Below, one piece after another: positions 27,712 to 36,640 of a stretch of 64,000 nt of DNA (positions are counted from its first letter, which is position 1; each line of letters begins with the position of its first letter). Source of the stretch: Lysinibacillus capsici (GTDB lineage: Bacteria > Bacillota > Bacilli > Bacillales_A > Planococcaceae). Location: contig NZ_PXXX01000014.1 of the NCBI RefSeq assembly GCF_003367505.1, positions 29,695-93,694 on the forward strand, written 5' to 3'. The notes under the pieces are model-generated. The model saw only the letters and a list, made by a program, of their open reading frames with translations. It had not been told where the DNA came from and did no database searches. Made by a program: the position numbers and the translations under genes.

Positions 27712-28335
27712 TTGTTGAAACAATCACCGCGTGTTCTCGGGAGACCTCGCCATGATGAAAATGCGAAACCTACAAAAGATATTGTCCTTGAAACGGCCAC
27801 AAGACTTTTTATTAAAGAGGGCTACAAAAATATTTCAATGGATGATGTAGCAAAGGCTTGTAACGTAACAAAGGCGACTGTCTATTACTACTACCCAACT
27901 AAAGGGGATTTATATACATCTGCTTTAATCGCTATGATGGATCGTATCAAGCTATCTATTCTACAAATTTTAGAGCAGCCTAAACCATTTAAAGAACGAC
28001 TCGAACAGCTCGTTGAGGTTCATTTATCAGCCACTATCGATATTGATATGAAAAATTTTATGAAAGAGGCTACCATTAATTTATCGGAATCGCAGCTGAG
28101 ACATGTTCAAGCATCCGAAAATGGTATGTATCAAACAATAGAGCATGCTATGCAAAAAGAGATGGAAAAGGGCACAATTCGAAAAGGAAATGCAAAGTTT
28201 TTCGCTCATAACTTTATGGCATTGATGACTGTAGGGTATTTTAAAGATGGGGATGGTAAAACTTTGCTAGGCTCAGTAGATGTGACGGCAAAGGAAGTAA
28301 CAAATTTCTTCTGGCTTTCTGTTGAAAAACGTTAA
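27712..28335 (+). CDS. TetR/AcrR-family repressor
   Basis: TetR-type regulator of 207 residues. The HTH (about residues 20-65) reads DIVLETATRLFIKEGYKNISMDDVAKACNVTKATVYYYYPTK when its parts are joined. Two adjacent TTG codons (27712, 27715) could start it; AAGGAGG is five or eight bases away. Divergent orientation from the MMPL exporter indicates that it controls that exporter and itself. The ligand pocket cannot be read. Confidence 0.9.
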   Translation: MLKQSPRVLGRPRHDENAKPTKDIVLETATRLFIKEGYKNISMDDVAKACNVTKATVYYYYPTKGDLYTSALIAMMDRIKLSILQILEQPKPFKERLEQLVEVHLSATIDIDMKNFMKEATINLSESQLRHVQASENGMYQTIEHAMQKEMEKGTIRKGNAKFFAHNFMALMTVGYFKDGDGKTLLGSVDVTAKEVTNFFWLSVEKR

Positions 28336-28517
28336 CCAAAATAGGTTTGTAAAAGGAGTTATCTCATTCATTTGGGATACTTCTTTTTTAGTGATGTAAG
28401 TCACAGACAATCAGAGTGATTCTTCATTATAGTGGGGGTGTGGCCTAAAAAGTAGTGGAACATCGTAAATCAAAAGAACCTATAATAGCATAAAAACAGT
28501 GTAATGGAGGAATGACA

Positions 28518-28814
28518 ATGACAATTATACCAATCCAAGCAATGCTAGAAGAAAAGACAAAACATATTGGTAAATTAGGGAGTATCGCTGGTGCAGATAT
28601 TTTGAACATTCAATTGCGTGCAGGTGAAAAAATTCCTGGGCATCGTGCGGACAATGAAGTGCTAATTATTGTTCAATTTGGTGAAGTTCGCTTTATTGTT
28701 GAAGGTGTGGAAGAAATTTTAACACAAGATACAATTTTAACTTTAAAACCATCTGAAAAGCACAGCTTAGAAGCAGTTACAGACGTTCGTGTTATTGTCA
28801 TTAAATTAAAATAA
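28518..28814 (+). CDS. Small cupin-like protein
   Basis: 98-residue single-domain cupin. The weak first cupin motif is GEKIPGHRADNEVLIIVQFGEV, in which only one histidine of the usual metal set remains. The second motif ends in KPSEKHSLEA with another histidine. It could bind a metal or a small molecule in the cytosol; no reaction is known to me. ATG 28518 is spaced seven bases from GGAGG, and the ATG at 28512 is too close. TATAAT at 28481-28486 is a plausible -10. Confidence 0.75.
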   Translation: MTIIPIQAMLEEKTKHIGKLGSIAGADILNIQLRAGEKIPGHRADNEVLIIVQFGEVRFIVEGVEEILTQDTILTLKPSEKHSLEAVTDVRVIVIKLK

Positions 28815-28835
28815 AAAAAGCTCCTATATTCTAAA

Positions 28836-29026
28836 ATCTACTTTGTTAGCCAAGAGGGATACATTTCTATTGACACTAACAAAAAAGATATAGCGTCCTT
28901 ATTGAATATTACTAGAGAAACCTAAAGCTGTCGTTTATCTGCTTTCCAAAGAGAAGGGGATATAGAGATGACAGGAAAAGGAATTATCAAAAAAAAAATT
29001 ATGATGCGTTGGAAAATTTATTATAG
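28836..29026 (+). pseudogene. Decayed C-terminus of a Crp/Fnr-family regulator
   Basis: The plus strand encodes SIDTNKKDIASLLNITRET, an in-frame stop, then SCRLSAFQREGDIEMTGKG. After a frame change in a run of nine A's, KKNYDALENLL and a stop follow. This is the usual C-terminal HTH and tail of Crp/Fnr regulators. The N-terminal sensor domain is absent, so this is a remnant with a stop, a frameshift and a missing front. It lies directly upstream of the promoter of the yjlC-ndh operon. Confidence 0.7.
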
Positions 29027-29093
29027 CAAGACAGTTAATAGTTGATGAAATCAATGAATTTTGAAAAGATTGTCGAAATTGTGATATAGCTCA

Positions 29094-29122
29094 TTGAAAT
29101 AATGTACAAACAGTCTTATAAT
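29094..29122 (+). promoter_or_regulatory. Consensus promoter of the yjlC-ndh leader
   Basis: TTGAAA (29094-29099), 17 bases, TATAAT (29117-29122). TTGTGATATAGCTCA at 29079-29093 just upstream keeps one half of a Rex-type site (TTGTGA) but not the other, so redox control by Rex, known for yjlC-ndh in B. subtilis, is only hinted. Confidence 0.65.
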
Positions 29123-29162
29123 GAAGGTTGTAATGTCACCAAGACAAGATAAGGATGGTATT

Positions 29163-29264
29163 ATGATGCGCTTTTTGCGATTTAAAGTAAACATTGTAAT
29201 AACAAGTCATACGAATCGCTATCCAGCCCTTGTGACTGGTGATTGTGTAAGATATACGCTGTAA
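29163..29264 (+). CDS. Possible 33-residue leader peptide
   Basis: A short frame starting MMRFLRFKVNIVITSHTNRY lies between the promoter and an intrinsic terminator ahead of yjlC-ndh. AAGGATGG precedes its ATG. Its stop codon abuts the terminator stem. This could be a leader peptide for attenuation or chance; I know of no homologue. Confidence 0.3.
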   Translation: MMRFLRFKVNIVITSHTNRYPALVTGDCVRYTL

Positions 29265-29265
29265 C

Positions 29266-29297
29266 GACTGTTAAGTTTTACCTTAATGGTCTTTTTT
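29266..29297 (+). terminator. Terminator/attenuator in the yjlC-ndh leader
   Basis: GACTGTTAAG (29266-29275) pairs with CTTAATGGTC (29282-29291) with two G-U pairs, then six T. It stands between the promoter and the yjlC start, so transcription must read through it. Confidence 0.65.
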
Positions 29298-29347
29298 ACA
29301 TGTAAGCAATAAAAAATAGTACTAGTGATGGCAAAGGAGAGTTCAAA

Positions 29348-29776
29348 ATGTCAGAAACGAATAACCAAACACAGGCTGAACAAGTAACTGTGAGTAAAGA
29401 GCAATTAGATGTACTAGATCAATTATTAAAGCCTGAAGTTCAAGAATCACTAACAACTTTAGTTGAGCAATTACCAAAGTTAACTGAAATGATGACATTA
29501 TTAACGAAATCATATGAGTTTGCTCAAGCTGTTGCAACAGACGAAGTGCTTAAAAACGATACTGTTGGAGCGGTAACAGAAATCGCTGGTCCTGTAGTGG
29601 GCTCTGCGAAAAACCTTGCAGCAACTGCAATTGAAGCGAAAGACCGTGCATCTGAAAGCCATGAAGTAATTGGTTTATTCGGTCTTGTGAAAATGTTAAA
29701 AGACCCTCAAGTTCAAAATGTTTTCCGTTTTGTTAATGCTTTCTTACAAGTAAGCTCAGAACGCAAAGCCAAATAA
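29348..29776 (+). CDS. DUF1641 protein, YjlC-like
   Basis: 142-residue soluble helical protein of the DUF1641 family, which often accompanies respiratory or formate dehydrogenases. The GLFGLVKMLKDPQVQNVFRF block near the end is the family hallmark. In B. subtilis yjlC precedes ndh in one operon, and the same order is seen here with a 45-base gap. It may help the NADH dehydrogenase at the membrane; mechanism unknown. ATG with AAAGGAGA upstream. Confidence 0.85.
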   Translation: MSETNNQTQAEQVTVSKEQLDVLDQLLKPEVQESLTTLVEQLPKLTEMMTLLTKSYEFAQAVATDEVLKNDTVGAVTEIAGPVVGSAKNLAATAIEAKDRASESHEVIGLFGLVKMLKDPQVQNVFRFVNAFLQVSSERKAK

Positions 29777-29821
29777 GACTCAAGGTAAATTCAATTCGTA
29801 AGGACGGAGGATTAATTAATC

Positions 29822-31006
29822 ATGTCAAAAGAAATCGTCATCTTAGGTGCAGGTTACGCTGGCGTTTTAACTGCATTAACAGCACGTAAGTATCTATCAG
29901 CTGATGAAGCTAAAATTACTGTAGTAAACCAATTCCCAACACACCAAATTATCACTGAGCTTCACCGTTTAGCTGGTGGTACAATTGCAGAAGGTGCTGT
30001 TGCATTACCACTTAAAAAAATCTTTAAAGGTTTAGATATCGACCTACACATTGCGAAAGTATCAAAATTTAATGTAGATACTAAAAAAGTTGATTTAGAT
30101 AATGGTTATACATTAACTTATGACACACTTGTAGTATCTTTAGGTAGCCAAACTGGATTCTTTGGTATCCCAGGATTAGAAGAAAACTCTATGGTTCTGA
30201 AATCAGTAAATGATGCCAATAAAATCAACAAACATATTGAAGACCGCATTAAAGCATATGCACAATCTAAAGATGAAGCAGATGCAACAATCGTTATTGG
30301 TGGTGGCGGTTTAACAGGTGTTGAGCTTGTTGGTGAAATCGTGGACAACTTCCCGAAAATCGCTGCAAAACATGGTGTTAATTTTGCTGACCTTAAAATT
30401 AAACTTGTTGAAGCTGGTCCGAAAATCTTGCCAGTTCTTCCAGATACACTTATCCAACGCGCTACTGAAAGCTTAACTAAACGTGGCGTAGAATTTATTA
30501 CAGGTACACCAGTAACAGGTGTTGACGGCAACGTTATTTCTTTAAAAGACCGTGAACCAATTGTTGCAAATACACTTGTTTGGACAGGTGGGGTAGCTCC
30601 ACTTCCAATCGTAGGCGAATCAGGTCTAGCTGCTGATCGTGGAAAAGCAACTATTAATGAATTCTTACAATCTACGTCACACGAAGATGTCTTTGTTATT
30701 GGTGATGCATCTGTTGCACTACCAGCTGATGGAGGTCGTCCACTATACGCTCCAACAGCACAAGTTGCATGGCAAATGGGTGAATGTGCTGGTTATAATG
30801 TATTTGCACAATACAAAAACCAAGACATGAAAGCATTCTCAGCTGTAAACTCTGGCACACTTGCAAGCTTAGGTCGTAAAGATGCTGTTGCTACAATTGG
30901 TGCGAGCAACACAGAGCTTAAAGGCCTTCCTGCAACATTAATGAAAGAAGCTTCTAATATTCGTTACTTAACACATATTAAAGCTTTATTTGGTTTAGCC
31001 TATTAA
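29822..31006 (+). CDS. ndh: Type II NADH dehydrogenase (NDH-2)
   Basis: Single-subunit, non-proton-pumping NADH:menaquinone oxidoreductase on the inner face of the membrane. The FAD-binding fold begins at IVILGAGYAGVLTAL (residues 5-19). The NADH-binding fold has IVIGGGGLTGVELVGE near residue 157, and the second FAD motif is VFVIGDASVAL near residue 291. The C-terminus is amphipathic as in membrane-bound NDH-2. At 394 residues it is normal in length. It is cotranscribed with the YjlC-like gene and ends at a strong terminator. Confidence 0.94.
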   Translation: MSKEIVILGAGYAGVLTALTARKYLSADEAKITVVNQFPTHQIITELHRLAGGTIAEGAVALPLKKIFKGLDIDLHIAKVSKFNVDTKKVDLDNGYTLTYDTLVVSLGSQTGFFGIPGLEENSMVLKSVNDANKINKHIEDRIKAYAQSKDEADATIVIGGGGLTGVELVGEIVDNFPKIAAKHGVNFADLKIKLVEAGPKILPVLPDTLIQRATESLTKRGVEFITGTPVTGVDGNVISLKDREPIVANTLVWTGGVAPLPIVGESGLAADRGKATINEFLQSTSHEDVFVIGDASVALPADGGRPLYAPTAQVAWQMGECAGYNVFAQYKNQDMKAFSAVNSGTLASLGRKDAVATIGASNTELKGLPATLMKEASNIRYLTHIKALFGLAY

Positions 31007-31012
31007 AAAACA

Positions 31013-31067
31013 AAACACTCACTACTATCACGCTATGTCGTTGTTAGTAGTGAGTGTTTGTTTTTTT
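31013..31067 (+). terminator. Terminator after ndh
   Basis: A 15-bp perfect stem (31013-31027 with 31045-31059) followed by seven T. Confidence 0.92.
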
Positions 31068-31144
31068 CTAAAGATGTATATTAATTACTTTAAATCCAGT
31101 AAAATAAATACATATTCAATATTCTATTTTCTGAGGTGATGGCT

Positions 31145-32098
31145 GTGTTAACAATGTTCCAAACAAAAAAAGTAGATATAGAGCAATTTAAGGCTAAAAT
31201 TGATGAACTGAATGCAAAGCTGGATAAGAAAGATCATGAATTTCAAATTTTTTTAAATGAGTTACATAAGGAAATCATTGAAACTATTGAACAACATAAC
31301 AAGGTAAATGACCAGCATACTATTTTAGGAGAAATGGTCGCAGATATTGTAGGAGAGTTTAATAAAGTTGAGGATAGCACAATTCACTCCAATAAAATTT
31401 CTGAAAATGCCCTAGATAAAGGCAATTTATTAATCTCTTCCTCGGATCAAATGATGACATTATCGGTTGAAAGCAAGCAGGCTGTTCAGGAAGTAGAGCA
31501 TTTGATTGATGCGTTGGGAGAGCAGTCTCAAAAAACGTCTTTAAGCATGAGTAATTTAAGTGAGCGCTCAAAGCAAATAGCTGAAATTGTAAATGTAATT
31601 GGAGAAATATCAAATCAAACCAATTTACTAGCTTTGAATGCATCTATTGAGGCAGCAAGAGCAGGGGAGCATGGTAAAGGCTTTTCGGTTGTTGCCGAGG
31701 AAGTTCGCAAATTAGCTGAAAATACGAAAACAAGCACAGAAGATATTGCTAATTTAACAAAGAAAATCGAAGAACAAATTGGACTTGCTTACGAGGATAA
31801 TAAAAATAACATGCAGCTAGTAACGGAAGGCATTGATAAAAGTGCTAAAACATCAGTAAAAATTGATCAATTACTGCACATTATGACAAATGTTCAAACG
31901 GGAATAAATGAGCTATTAGCTTCAATTAAAGATCAGAAGCTATCAAACGAAGATGTTATACATAAATTTAATAGGACGACAGCTTTATTTGATGAAACAA
32001 ATCGCGTTCTAACAAGCCATATTGATGAATCAGAAATTGTAACAAAAAAATTATTAGAGGCAGTTGATCAAGTAAAGCATTTCCCAACTGAAAGATAG
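31145..32098 (+). CDS. Soluble methyl-accepting chemotaxis-type receptor
   Basis: Receptor with the highly conserved MCP hairpin tip ([20 protein letters not shown] near residue 155, then [16 protein letters not shown]). No transmembrane segment exists, so it is cytosolic. The N-terminal 60 residues are coiled coil. It may signal to CheA from inside the cell, like B. subtilis YfmS; its input is unknown. GAGGTG at 31133-31138 best serves GTG 31145; upstream GTG and ATG at 31136 and 31139 are too close. No che genes are nearby. Confidence 0.85.
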   Translation: MLTMFQTKKVDIEQFKAKIDELNAKLDKKDHEFQIFLNELHKEIIETIEQHNKVNDQHTILGEMVADIVGEFNKVEDSTIHSNKISENALDKGNLLISSSDQMMTLSVESKQAVQEVEHLIDALGEQSQKTSLSMSNLSERSKQIAEIVNVIGEISNQTNLLALNASIEAARAGEHGKGFSVVAEEVRKLAENTKTSTEDIANLTKKIEEQIGLAYEDNKNNMQLVTEGIDKSAKTSVKIDQLLHIMTNVQTGINELLASIKDQKLSNEDVIHKFNRTTALFDETNRVLTSHIDESEIVTKKLLEAVDQVKHFPTER

Positions 32099-32135
32099 AG
32101 ATTTTAACTTCATTCTATGGAAATTTAAAAAGCAA

Positions 32136-32187
32136 GAACCCTGCATAGCAGCAACTTTTCAACTTCTTAGTGACTACTACAGGGTTC
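32136..32187 (-). terminator. Terminator shared by chemoreceptor and symporter genes
   Basis: GAACCCTG (32136-32143) and CAGGGTTC (32180-32187) enclose further paired bases. It ends the symporter transcript on the minus strand and may stop the receptor transcript from the left. Confidence 0.7.
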
Positions 32188-32193
32188 ATTTAA

Positions 32194-33690
32194 TTATTTC
32201 AAGTCGCCAACTTTTTCTTTTAATGCGGCTAATTGATCTGGATAGTTTTTTTCAGTTATTTCATTCCACAATTCTGCATCTTTAATTCCACATCTTTCGG
32301 GAATAAAGACTGGGTCAAGCCCCAACTTCTTTTGCTCTTCATAATCTCTTAATGTAGCTATACCTGGCTTTGTTAATAAAATAATAGCAATTAGGTTTAA
32401 CCATGCAAGTATACCTACACCAATATCAGCAAGATTCCAAGCAGTTGCTGAGGAACGAATCGTTCCAAAAAAGATAGAGATAACTAGTAGTACTTTTACG
32501 ACAATAGCAATAGTAGCAAAGTTTTTATTGTTTCTAAATAAGTAAGCAACATTACTTTCCGTGTATACCCCAAAAGCAAGCATAGTAGTTATTGCAAAGA
32601 AAAATACTGCGATAGCAACAAAAGGACTTCCTAAACCAGGAATGAATGAGTTAATTGCTTCTTGTGCAAATGCAGTACCTGCTTCAACTCCTGGTAGATT
32701 CTCAACCAAAAATCCCCCATTAGGATGGGCAATATTGTAACTGCCTGTGGAGATGATCATAATGGCTGTAGCTGTACAAACAAGTAGTGTATCTACATAG
32801 ACCGAGAATGCTTGGACAAGCCCTTGTTTAGCAGGATGAGATACTTCTGCGGTACCAGCTGCCTGTGCCCCAGTACCTTGACCTGCTTCATTTGAATAAG
32901 CCCCTCTTTTTACTCCCCACATAATTGCATTTCCAAAAACAGCACCAAATGCAGCATTTAAATTAAAGGCAGAGCTGAAAATTAAAGCAAATATTGCAGG
33001 TACATCTTTTATATTGATCAATAAAATAATGAATGCAAGAAGTATGTAAGCAGTTGCCATAAACGGTACAGCATATTCAGCAACTTTTCCAACCCTTTTA
33101 ATACCACCAAAAATAGCAAATCCAAATATTGCAGAAACAATAATACCTGTAATTATTGGTGAAATCCCGAAGGCATTTTTTGTTGAATCAGCAATATTAA
33201 AGGCTTGAACACCTGAACCAGTGAAACCAGTTGCTATAATTGTAGCGATAGCAAATAATATAGCAAATGGCTTATTTTTTAACCCTTTCTCAATATAGTA
33301 TGCTGGCCCTCCACGATACTCTCCTGCGATTTCTTGTTTCCAAACCTGGGCTAACGAGGACTCAATATAGGCAGCACCAGCTCCTAAAAAGGCTATGACC
33401 CACATCCAAAAGATAGCCCCTGGTCCTCCAAAATAAATTGCAGTAGCTACACCAGCTATATTCCCAATTCCGACACGTCCACCCAATGCCATTGCAAAGC
33501 TTTGAAAAGATGAAACGCCATTTGCCGAAGTTTTTCTATTAAATAATTGTTTAATCATATCTTTGAAGAGACGCAGCTGTGGAAACCTCATAATAAGCGA
33601 AAAGTAAACGCCAGCTCCTAAGCAAAGATAAACTAATGCGTTACTCCAGATAATCCCTGCTATTTTACCTGTTAAAGCGGCAAAATCCAT
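32194..33690 (-). CDS. Sodium:alanine/glycine-type symporter (AGCS, AlsT-like)
   Basis: Sodium-coupled amino acid importer of the AGCS family with about ten membrane helices. Signatures include FQSFAMALGGRVGIGNIAGVATA (about residues 64-86) and KRGAYSNEAGQGTGAQAAGTA (about 257-277). A frame opens at 33723, but ATG 33690 has AGAGG seven bases upstream and gives the usual N-terminus. Downstream of and on the same strand as a RocB-like peptidase, with an IclR gene divergent; together they may take up and use an amino acid or peptide-derived compound. The substrate within alanine, glycine, serine or glutamine is open. Confidence 0.9.
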   Translation of the reverse strand: MDFAALTGKIAGIIWSNALVYLCLGAGVYFSLIMRFPQLRLFKDMIKQLFNRKTSANGVSSFQSFAMALGGRVGIGNIAGVATAIYFGGPGAIFWMWVIAFLGAGAAYIESSLAQVWKQEIAGEYRGGPAYYIEKGLKNKPFAILFAIATIIATGFTGSGVQAFNIADSTKNAFGISPIITGIIVSAIFGFAIFGGIKRVGKVAEYAVPFMATAYILLAFIILLINIKDVPAIFALIFSSAFNLNAAFGAVFGNAIMWGVKRGAYSNEAGQGTGAQAAGTAEVSHPAKQGLVQAFSVYVDTLLVCTATAIMIISTGSYNIAHPNGGFLVENLPGVEAGTAFAQEAINSFIPGLGSPFVAIAVFFFAITTMLAFGVYTESNVAYLFRNNKNFATIAIVVKVLLVISIFFGTIRSSATAWNLADIGVGILAWLNLIAIILLTKPGIATLRDYEEQKKLGLDPVFIPERCGIKDAELWNEITEKNYPDQLAALKEKVGDLK

Positions 33691-33790
33691 ATAACAACCT
33701 CTTTCTATTTTGTACTCTGTCATCTTAGATTATTAGGTAACAATTTAAATGAGAGGATATGAAAGCTATTTTGAATGAAGTTTCTTTTAT

Positions 33791-35395
33791 TTAAAATAAA
33801 CTTTTAATCAATGTATCAATCATAATAGGCATTTCTTTAAACGCACTATCCACATGCAATCGCTCTGTTTTTTGATGGGCATCCTTACCAAATGGACCGA
33901 CATTTAAGACAGGACCTTGTAATGCCGCCATCTCTTTGAATGGAATATGATACGTATCGCCCCATACAGGTGTGTTCCGTTCAAATGCTAGCCACTCATT
34001 GGATGCATCTGAATAATTGACATAGCTTAAATCACAAATTCCGTTAAAGTAGTGGATCTGCTCCACCTCAATATCAAATGTTTGAGCTGTTTGCTTCATT
34101 AATTCAATCGACTGTTTCACTAATGGATGGTTGGATGAATTAATGGCTGGATAGTAAGGCGGTGCATATAACAGAACTGTGGCAGGTGCTAATTCCTGAC
34201 AGCGAATCATGAGCTGATCCACAATACGAATGGATTTTTCACGATCATCCCATGCAGGATGCTGCTGAACCTGGTGCTTAATCGCTTGTACTTCCTCAGC
34301 TCCTAACTTATGGATCGCATGCTCCAATAATGCCTCGTAGCGTAAGACCTTTACCATGCCCACACCCTGAACATTTTCGCGTGTACAAATGTCCTGATAG
34401 TGCGCATTGCAAGCAGCCATTGCCTGTAACGCAACTTCCTCAAAAATAGCCATCACCTCAGCCGCTGTACGTTTTAACAAAAAGACATTGTAAAGTGCCG
34501 CCGCACGGTATGGTGTTTGTGTAGAATACTCCATTTTTAAATCTTTTAATTGTAGAGAGACGGGTAATGGTGTGCTTTCGCCTAAATCTGTTTCACGGAA
34601 AAGGGGATTCCACTCCATATGCTGTGTCATATAGGAAGCGATAAAGGGAGCCGTCATCCCTTTTAATGGCTCGCCAACATGTGTCTCTTTTCCATAGAAC
34701 AAAGCAGCAGGCATGATTTTACCAATTGTACCTGAATAAATATATTCATTCGTATCCGAAGGCCCTTGTGAAAACGATGGCTCACTATTTAAAAATAATT
34801 TATAGGTTAAGCCATGCTGTTCCCGCAGTCTCACCAGTTCCACAACAGCCGCTCTCATACCAGCAGAGTTGACTTCCTCATCAGGAACCGTTGTTAAAAT
34901 TAAATTAATCGGCCATTGCTCAAAGCTTGCCTTTTCAATCAACTGCATGTGTAAGGCAAGACCCATTTTCATATCCATTGTGCCGCGTCCAAATAAATAA
35001 TTCCCAGACGCCAAATCAATGCGAGCTGCCTCTGGTAAATCTTTTAGGTATTTAGGTTCCATTAGCTTTTTCGTTAGTTCTTCTGGAGAAAAGGCTAACG
35101 GCTCTAGTTCACCATATTCCTCCGTATGCACGGTATCGAAGTGACTGATTAACACAACGGTTTCAGTTGCGGTTTGATGCTTATAGAAGGCTGTCACTGC
35201 ATTTCTGCCAAGTCCTGCATCATGTAATTCAATCAAGTCTGGGTGCTTCTCAAAATATGGAAGCGTTAACAATTTATCTTTTAGTCGAAAGGCAAATTTA
35301 TTTTCACCCTCCGTTAATGTTCGGCTTTCCCAGCTCACAAGTTCACATAATAGGGCACGTAGTTTTTCGGGTGTATCCCACATAAAAGTATTCAT
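33791..35395 (-). CDS. RocB-like M20-family zinc peptidase/deacylase
   Basis: Member of the M20/M25/M40 metal-dependent hydrolases, closest in layout to RocB of the Bacillus arginine-utilisation genes. The metal ligands are seen in VVLISHFDTVHTEEYG (His and Asp near residue 86), FGRGTMDMKMG near residue 140, and VPDEEVNSAG near residue 175. At 534 residues it is longer than typical M20 enzymes, as RocB is. ATG 35395 with AAGGAG. Transcribed ahead of the AGCS symporter with a 100-base gap. The reaction of RocB is itself not firmly established, so substrate is open. Confidence 0.85.
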   Translation of the reverse strand: MNTFMWDTPEKLRALLCELVSWESRTLTEGENKFAFRLKDKLLTLPYFEKHPDLIELHDAGLGRNAVTAFYKHQTATETVVLISHFDTVHTEEYGELEPLAFSPEELTKKLMEPKYLKDLPEAARIDLASGNYLFGRGTMDMKMGLALHMQLIEKASFEQWPINLILTTVPDEEVNSAGMRAAVVELVRLREQHGLTYKLFLNSEPSFSQGPSDTNEYIYSGTIGKIMPAALFYGKETHVGEPLKGMTAPFIASYMTQHMEWNPLFRETDLGESTPLPVSLQLKDLKMEYSTQTPYRAAALYNVFLLKRTAAEVMAIFEEVALQAMAACNAHYQDICTRENVQGVGMVKVLRYEALLEHAIHKLGAEEVQAIKHQVQQHPAWDDREKSIRIVDQLMIRCQELAPATVLLYAPPYYPAINSSNHPLVKQSIELMKQTAQTFDIEVEQIHYFNGICDLSYVNYSDASNEWLAFERNTPVWGDTYHIPFKEMAALQGPVLNVGPFGKDAHQKTERLHVDSAFKEMPIMIDTLIKSLF

Positions 35396-35604
35396 GATTT
35401 TTTCTCCTTTTATAGAAAAATTTTTTATTTTTAAGATGATATAAATAAATAATTAGTAGAGAAATACATATTTTTACCGTTATATATTTTTCACTATATG
35501 AAATTAAATCTACATAGTGGAATATAAATTCATCGTAAATGCAAAACAACAAATTGTCAATTTGAATTTTTGTGAATACTCGTAATTTTCTGCGCTAATT
35601 GAGT

Positions 35605-35716
35605 GGAACTATGTATATATTTCATGTAGCATCTATTTATATGCATAAAAATTAGTTAAAATAAAATGAAACTACATTTAAAAGCAGGGCTACATGTAAA
35701 AAATTGAAGGTACATA
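35605..35716 (+). repeat. Array of TACAT-type motifs upstream of the IclR gene
   Basis: Within the 436-base divergent region (35396-35831), AT-rich throughout, TACAT motifs recur in similar context: ACTACATTTAAA (35671), GCTACATGTAAA (35689) and GGTACATAAAA (35709), about 19 bases apart. Related forms ACTATGTATAT and TCATGTAGC lie at 35609 and 35622, and CTACATAG at 35510. The regular two-turn spacing suggests cooperative binding sites, perhaps for the IclR protein. Confidence 0.45.
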
Positions 35717-35831
35717 AAAATTTGATAATTTGCATGAATTTTAATTTCATAATGATCCTAGTAAAAGCTAAATGGATCTATAAAAACCTTAAGATAGTGA
35801 TCATATGGGGAAATGAAAGGGAGTAATTGTA

Positions 35832-36560
35832 ATGATTCAATCAATCGAAAGAGCAATGTTAGTTATAAATATACTGGCGAAGCATCCGAAGCGTTTTTTT
35901 ACTGTGCAAGAAATTTTTAATGAAACAGACTTGCCTACTAGCACAATTTACAGATTATTATATACATTAGAAAGTTTTGATTTAGTAGAGAGAAATGAGA
36001 ATAAAAAAGAATTTCGATTGGGGTATACATGGCTGCAACTAGGCATGAAAATGTATCATGAGACGGATATTAGAGAAAAAGCGCATCCTCTATTAGAAAA
36101 CCTTGCATATGATGTTCGAGAAACAATCTATTTAAGTATTGCTAAACAGTTTGCATCCATTATTATTGATCGAATTGATAGTCCTAAAAATGTCCGTATT
36201 ATTGATATGATTGGTGAAAAAATTCCATATCCTATAGGAGCTCCAAATAAAGTATTACTTGCGTTTTCTAAAAGCGATGTACAGCAACAATTTTTCCAAC
36301 AACTTGAGGAGCCTGAGAAAGAAAAATTGATAGAGAGCCTCAATGATGTAAGAGAAAAAGGCTTTGCCATAAGCGTTGGAGAAAAAACAAAGGGGACAGT
36401 ATCCATAGCAGCACCTATATTTGATTCAAATAAACAAATAATTGCAGCCATTAGTGCAGAGTGCTTTGAATATGATACAGATGCTGAAAAATTAGAAAGT
36501 ATAACACAGGAAGTCCTTAAAACTGCACAGCAGCTATCCTTTGAATTAGGGTATATATAA
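35832..36560 (+). CDS. IclR-family regulator
   Basis: Transcription factor with an N-terminal winged HTH (residues 1-65: ERAMLVINILAKHP, LPTSTIYRLLYTLES) and a C-terminal IclR effector domain (residues 75-242; KGTVSIAAPIFDSN near 187). Divergent from the RocB-like peptidase and symporter, so it probably controls them in response to a small molecule. ATG behind AAAGGGAG. The long AT-rich upstream region holds a repeated TACAT motif that could be its operator. Confidence 0.9.
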   Translation: MIQSIERAMLVINILAKHPKRFFTVQEIFNETDLPTSTIYRLLYTLESFDLVERNENKKEFRLGYTWLQLGMKMYHETDIREKAHPLLENLAYDVRETIYLSIAKQFASIIIDRIDSPKNVRIIDMIGEKIPYPIGAPNKVLLAFSKSDVQQQFFQQLEEPEKEKLIESLNDVREKGFAISVGEKTKGTVSIAAPIFDSNKQIIAAISAECFEYDTDAEKLESITQEVLKTAQQLSFELGYI

Positions 36561-36579
36561 GATTGCTTATTACGATAAA

Positions 36580-36626
36580 AACCATCTGATGTCAGTAATT
36601 AGTAGACATTAGATGGTTAATTTTTA
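36580..36626 (+). terminator. Terminator between the IclR and MFS genes
   Basis: AACCATCTGATGTC (36580-36593) pairs with 36605-36618 with one wobble and is followed by a T-rich tail. Convergent genes share it. Confidence 0.8.
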
Positions 36627-36640
36627 TATGAAAAGTGAGA

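Noticed and set aside
29079..29093. Rex operator upstream of yjlC-ndh
   Set aside because: Only one half-site (TTGTGA) is present; the second half does not match, so I do not claim it.
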